Positions 60,201 to 64,000 of a stretch of 64,000 nt of DNA are shown piece after piece (position 1 is the first letter of the stretch; each line of letters opens with the position of its first letter). Source of the stretch: Diadema setosum (taxonomy: Eukaryota; Echinodermata; Echinoidea; Diadematoida; Diadematidae). The DNA is taken from the NCBI GenBank assembly GCA_033980235.1, contig CM067059.1:9555809-9619808 (forward strand). The letters are read 5' to 3'. The position numbers and the translations under genes were made by a program. The notes under the pieces were generated by a model, which saw nothing but the letters and a program-made list of their open reading frames with translations, was not told the origin of the DNA and did not search any database.

Positions 60201-63024
60201 TTTAGACACATACAGTATTCTGAAGAGCGCTGTTGTGGTTATTTACATACAATATCTGTAGGTTTGAAGGCAGTTTACATTCAAAATGAAACAGAAACGT
60301 AAGTGAGGGTATGGTAGCACTGTATTACTTAATGTTAATTTAATGTATTTCACGTTGTATTTCTTTAAAACTCCAATTCAATAACAATTGCCCTTTCAGA
60401 ATGACCGCAGAGCCAAACACCTGGCAGTTTATGTGCGGCAGGCAGGCACTCCTCCCACTTCCGCTAGTCGCTCATGCGCCATCTGCCATATCAGCAGTGA
60501 GGCCATTGCTAGAGACTGCTTCATGGTCATTCAGAACCTCAACCAGGCGGGTAATCATCAGGCTGCATGGTAAGGGTGTGTGTATGTGTGTGTGTGTGGT
60601 GGGGGGACCTCTTCCTTGGGGGCTCCTTGAAAGAATAATGTCCGAAAAGAATGGTTCTAAGAAATTAACTGGAGGGGAATTGAGGCATTTGTGATATTGT
60701 GTTGTCTGATCAAGTCATGTGGTGGAGCTGAATTGGACTCAAATACAGTCTGACCTCTCCTGTCCGGCCTCCCTTTTTCCGGATCTCTCTGTTATCCAGA
60801 TACAATCTCGTCATGATTTGTTTGTTTATTTGTTTGTTTGTTTGTTGTTGTTTTATAAATCTATAATCATGGGGAAAAGGGGGATTCCAAACTCAGACAA
60901 AATTCCTGCACGATCTCACATGAATTACAAATCATTCCCAACATAATTTTCATCTGGATAACATACATTTAGACATTAACTACCCCAAAATCACAAAAAC
61001 ATGAACTTTTCATTAAAGCAAGGCACGATACAGGCGATCGTTCATTGAGCAAGTTATCAGAAAATTCTGAATGCAGATGAGCTGATGAGTACATGACATG
61101 TTCAAGGAAAATTGATACATGTACATGTAGCTACGTACCATTGGGTAGGCAGCTGCATGTATGAGTCCCATATCTGGCCAAATCCCTTATCCAGATGAGC
61201 GCCGGTCAGGACACGTCCGGATAGGAAAGGTCGAACTGTATCCAAAGTCTCGCAATACATAATTATTTCATTGTGAAACATCAGCAGCTTATCTGCTTTC
61301 AACCCTGTAATTCTCATTTTGCACTCAAAATGCTAATAATAATTGAAGTTTTGGCACATAATTAAGTGTAGAATTATCACTGCTGAACCAATGATCATGC
61401 TTGTAAGAAGTTCACTGTTTGAACTGCATTATTGCCCTGTGTTGCTAGAAGTTTCAAAACTTATGCTAATGATACCACAGCAGTAAAAACGTATACACAA
61501 TATGAGTCAATTTCAGTTCACTTTGCTGTGGTTTGTGCTTTTGCAGATGAGTGGTTCAATACAAAATCTATTTAAACATCTCATAAAAATTATGCATGTT
61601 GTTGTTTCTGTGATGGTTCAGTCGACTGCAAATTTTGTGACAAATTCCATGCTGTAAAATATTCTGTGTTTGCAGGTGACATTTGGCAGTATGTGATTTT
61701 CCTTTCCTGTCTTTTAATACATTTTAGGTCACCTGCCATTATATGCCTGGGGATCTCAGCATCAAAGTTTATTGACCTGCGCGGCTCAAAATCTGCACCC
61801 GCATCCATTGACACTTTCCTTAAAGCCGTCCCAAGCAGGTCAAGTGATCAGCCAGAAGAACCGAAGGGAACCGCGTCCAAGGCATCATCAAGGAAATGGA
61901 GCTCCATCGAAAGGTTCCTCACCCAGCCCAAGCCAGAAGACAGGGAGGCGGAAACGGAGATTCCCAGGGATGCAGCCGGGGAAATATTGCAGGGAAGGAA
62001 GCCTGCAAGCCCAAGGCGAGGTAGCATTAAGACATTCTTCTCGCCAAGGACAGATCAAGGGATCGATAGCAGTGACAGCAAAACAAAACTCAATTCTAAG
62101 GATGGCAATATGAAGAGCAATGATGGAGAAAGTAAGGAGCGTCTTGGCATGGCAAACAATGTGTCAGATTTGAATATGGATAAGAGCAGGGTGAGTGGGG
62201 ACACGGTGCAAGCCAACAGTCTTTGCGGTAAAAACGTCACATCGGGAGACAAGGTATCTCATGACGATGAGCCCGTCAAAGGGAAGTCATTTTTCGCCAG
62301 ATTCAAGCAGAAACAAGAAAGGGAGAAGGCTCATAAGGAGAGCACGAGACATGGAAATTGTGTTTCCCAGGATATCAGCAAGGTTGCAACTACAGATGCC
62401 CTGTCAAATCCCCAGGGGGGTCTAACAGAGGCTAACCATGCTAGAGCAGACGAAATCAAAACGAGATATCACGAACCCCCAGAACCCATGGACTTATCGA
62501 GTGATGACGACTTTGTGGTTGGAGGGAAATATTCGGGAAATAATAATAAAAATGCTGCCAGCGGTCATCACAGTCAATGGTATATTTCAGAAGCTTACTC
62601 AGAAGAAAGTTCAACTGATCTGAAGAGCAAGCAAAATGGTGCAAGTTTCCAAATCCAGGAGGATGGCAGCCCTGCAGCATCTACGACCTGGACAGCTGCG
62701 GAACGCACTCAGCCAACCGAAGATGAGATCCGTTGTGAAAAGTGCCACGAGATAGTCCCCGTGTGGGACTACCCCGAGCATGTGGACTATCACGTAGCCC
62801 TGGAACTGCAAGAGAGCGAGAGAGCCGGTGCCAGGACACCCGCAGGGAGATCTGCGTCTGCTGGTGCAACCGATTCCAAGCCCAGGCCTGGACCACCGAT
62901 CAGGATCGGGAAGAAAAGAGGTAGACCTCCCGGTTCCAAGAACAACACAAAGAAGGCGAGACCCGGCACAGATAATTCGGGACCGGGCACCAGCACCTTG
63001 CACAGTTTTTTCAAACCCAAATAG
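51277..63024 (+). CDS. POLH: DNA polymerase eta (Y-family translesion polymerase)
   Basis: Ten exons: 51277-51410, 55013-55147, 55985-56199, 56838-56989, 58031-58134, 58573-58692, 59254-59377, 59919-59984, 60400-60569, 61728-63024 (stop). Phases agree throughout; the sum is 2517 nt, or 838 residues. Metal-binding D12 lies in LIDMDCF, and D115/E116 lie in SVDEAYVD. Fingers and palm motifs include YEARKFGVTR, ETGFHCSAGISHNK, ACGFHKPNRQ and NLGGKLG. The little-finger region runs to about 430. Then comes a long disordered tail with a UBZ3 finger (C743, C746, H758, H762; ubiquitin-contacting D760) and a terminal PIP-like TLHSFFKPK. Function: error-free bypass of cyclobutane dimers at PCNA-ubiquitin-marked forks. 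The start was chosen because MAREPRVVILIDMDCF aligns with the family N-terminus, although the frame is open further upstream. It is longer than the human protein (713 residues) because of the tail. Confidence 0.95.
52848..54008. mobile_element. Possible 1.16-kb TTAA element (POLH intron 1)
   Basis: The left border reads TTAACTCTTAATGTGCCA and the right border TGGCACGTTAAGAGTTAA: an 18-bp inverted repeat with one mismatch, starting and ending in TTAA. The right side carries two tandem units with 18-bp palindromes. No transposase-like frame is visible, and similarity between the ends stops after 18 bp. Confidence 0.4.
53934..53989. other. Twin 18-bp palindromes GGTCGCCGATCGGCGACC
   Basis: A perfect palindrome at 53934-53951 and a one-base variant (GGTCGCCGTTCGGCGACC) at 53972-53989, each followed by CATGGCACGT. 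They are tandem 38-bp units, GC-rich in an AT-rich intron. Confidence 0.7.
57665..57850. mobile_element. Tigger/pogo-like MITE (POLH intron 4)
   Basis: Begins CAGTGCACTCCTGTTATAAC and ends, reversed, CAGTGGACTGCCGTTGTAAC, with TA on each side (57663-57664, 57851-57852). TTATAACGAA blocks recur inside. 186 bp, no ORF; the TA target and CAGT ends fit the Tc1/mariner-pogo group. Confidence 0.7.
60746..61238. mobile_element. Tigger/pogo-like element (POLH intron 9)
   Basis: Left end CAGTCTGACCTCTCCTGTCC, right end reversed CAGTTCGACCTTTCCTATCC, with TA at both borders (60744-60745, 61239-61240). A second inner match is GTTATCC / ATCTGGATAA. 493 bp, no transposase frame. Confidence 0.7.
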
Positions 63025-63415
63025 AGATGGAGCCCATGTTTAATTTTGACATCTTGCTCCTTCGCATCAATTTTATTTTCTTGATTTTTGATGCGTGTGA
63101 TGTTGGGAGAGATTTATTGTTAATCTGCAATTGACTTAATGGTCTTGCCTTCACTCCTTCATCATGTCTGATTTATTCCAGTCAGAAATGATATTTATCC
63201 TTTCAATGATATGAAATATTTAATATTTCCTTTGTCACATTATGTAACTACAGCAAACACTGATTAGCAGGAACTAAGTTTGATACAGTGTGTATTTATG
63301 TATGCATATATGTTTGTATATTTATCTCTGTGTACAATTGTATATTTAAAGTATAATTATATATATGTATATAAATATGTGTTTGTTTGCATTTGGGTAT
63401 GTGGAGTGTAGTACA
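63025..63415. other. Presumed 3' UTR and flank of POLH
   Basis: AT-rich sequence after the stop with TATATATGTATATAAATATG-type stretches. No exact AATAAA is seen before 63400, so the polyadenylation site is not assigned. Confidence 0.35.
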
Positions 63416-63640
63416 GTGAAACCCCGTTATAACGAGTTCGGTTATAACGAGGAACCGCTTATAACGAGGTGATCGCGTCGGTCCCGTTTTCCTTTGCGTG
63501 TAAACCTATGGCAGAACGAATCAGTTATAACGAGTTCGGTTATAAGGAGATTCCGGTTATAACGAGGACAATTTCGGTGCATCATGATAAAGAAAAACAT
63601 AAGCAATTTGATCGGATATAACGAGGTTCCATTTCTTGAC
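63416..63640. repeat. GTTATAACGAG repeat cluster, Tigger-like end
   Basis: TACAGTGAAACCCCGTTATAAC begins a stretch with seven or so copies of TTATAACGAG(G/T). It resembles the terminal region of pogo/Tigger-type elements and the MITE at 57665. The matching opposite end was not found inside the window. Confidence 0.55.
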
Positions 63641-63850
63641 TAAATTGCCGCTTTCAAACACGCAACAAACGAAACACTGAAAACCGAATTCACGCTATCC
63701 ACGTCTTTTTCCGTTTTGCAGAGAACCATTCTTTCCATGTTTTCTTCTAAATCACGCGATAAGACACAGGAATGCCTTCCGATGTTCCTACTAAATCAAA
63801 CATAATCATTCGATTTTCTTTTCCGCGAGATAGGCGTGCGTGATATTAGG

Positions 63851-64000
63851 GTAGTCCAGATACTGGACGATTTTTATCATCCGCAGTCCCCACACACTCG
63901 GCACCCACCCAATGCGCCCAACCGCTGATTGCGACACTCCGCCAATTGGTACTCCCGAAACAGGGGTGAATTGTGTAATACAGTGTACATACAGACACCA
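63851..64000 (-). repeat. Dispersed repeat C, copy 2 (runs off the window)
   Basis: Inverted match to 40597-40768. The match continues to the last base of the window, so the true end lies beyond it. Confidence 0.75.

Noticed and set aside
1..64000. CRISPR array or bacterial operon structure
   Set aside because: No regularly spaced repeats with unique spacers. Genes have spliceosomal introns, so the window is eukaryotic.

Overview
This window is animal nuclear DNA. It is AT-rich and full of introns, microsatellites and small DNA transposons. The coding exons have ordinary GT-AG junctions whose phases join in frame. Sororin, a gC1q-domain secreted protein and DNA polymerase eta identify a metazoan. 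A Gmr1-type Ty3/gypsy element (described from deuterostomes) and TTAGGG-type repeats suggest a marine invertebrate deuterostome, perhaps an echinoderm. The species call is inference.

Layout. (1) 1-11750: mostly repeats and noncoding DNA, with two exon-like pieces on the minus strand that join in frame into a signal peptide followed by an acidic secreted segment (partial gene, function unknown). (2) 11750-16400: no convincing gene. (3) 16406-33855, minus strand: a five-exon gene that I assemble into a 403-residue secreted protein with coiled coils and a C-terminal gC1q domain. Its 8.2 kb first intron holds a complete LTR element (25885-31816) in the same orientation. That element has 1156-bp LTRs that are almost identical, a 4-bp target duplication, and one 1055-codon ORF encoding gag, protease and integrase, but no reverse transcriptase or RNase H. 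(4) 33856-40077: noncoding, with a TATA box for the C1q gene and a repeat-rich spacer. (5) 40078-46401, plus strand: sororin (CDCA5-like), six exons, 385 residues, with KEN box, FGF motif, S-T-P motif and the C-terminal sororin signature; a probable long 3' UTR follows and contains a 365-bp near-perfect palindrome. (6) 51277-63024, plus strand: DNA polymerase eta, ten exons, 838 residues, with catalytic residues, UBZ finger and PIP/FF motifs. (7) 63025-64000: repeats, one of them an inverted copy of sequence in sororin intron 1.

The three main genes do not form an operon. Sororin (cohesion maintenance in S/G2) and Pol eta (translesion synthesis) are tandem neighbours in the same orientation and both act around S phase, but I see no evidence of shared control. 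Much of the noncoding DNA can be resolved into non-autonomous DNA transposons: a TTAA-flanked group, a group with GGGCC-GTT-ATAAA-like ends, Tigger/pogo-like TA-flanked elements, a tRNA-derived SINE with a 12-bp target duplication beside a sororin splice acceptor, and a terminal-inverted-repeat element carrying a TTAGGG array.
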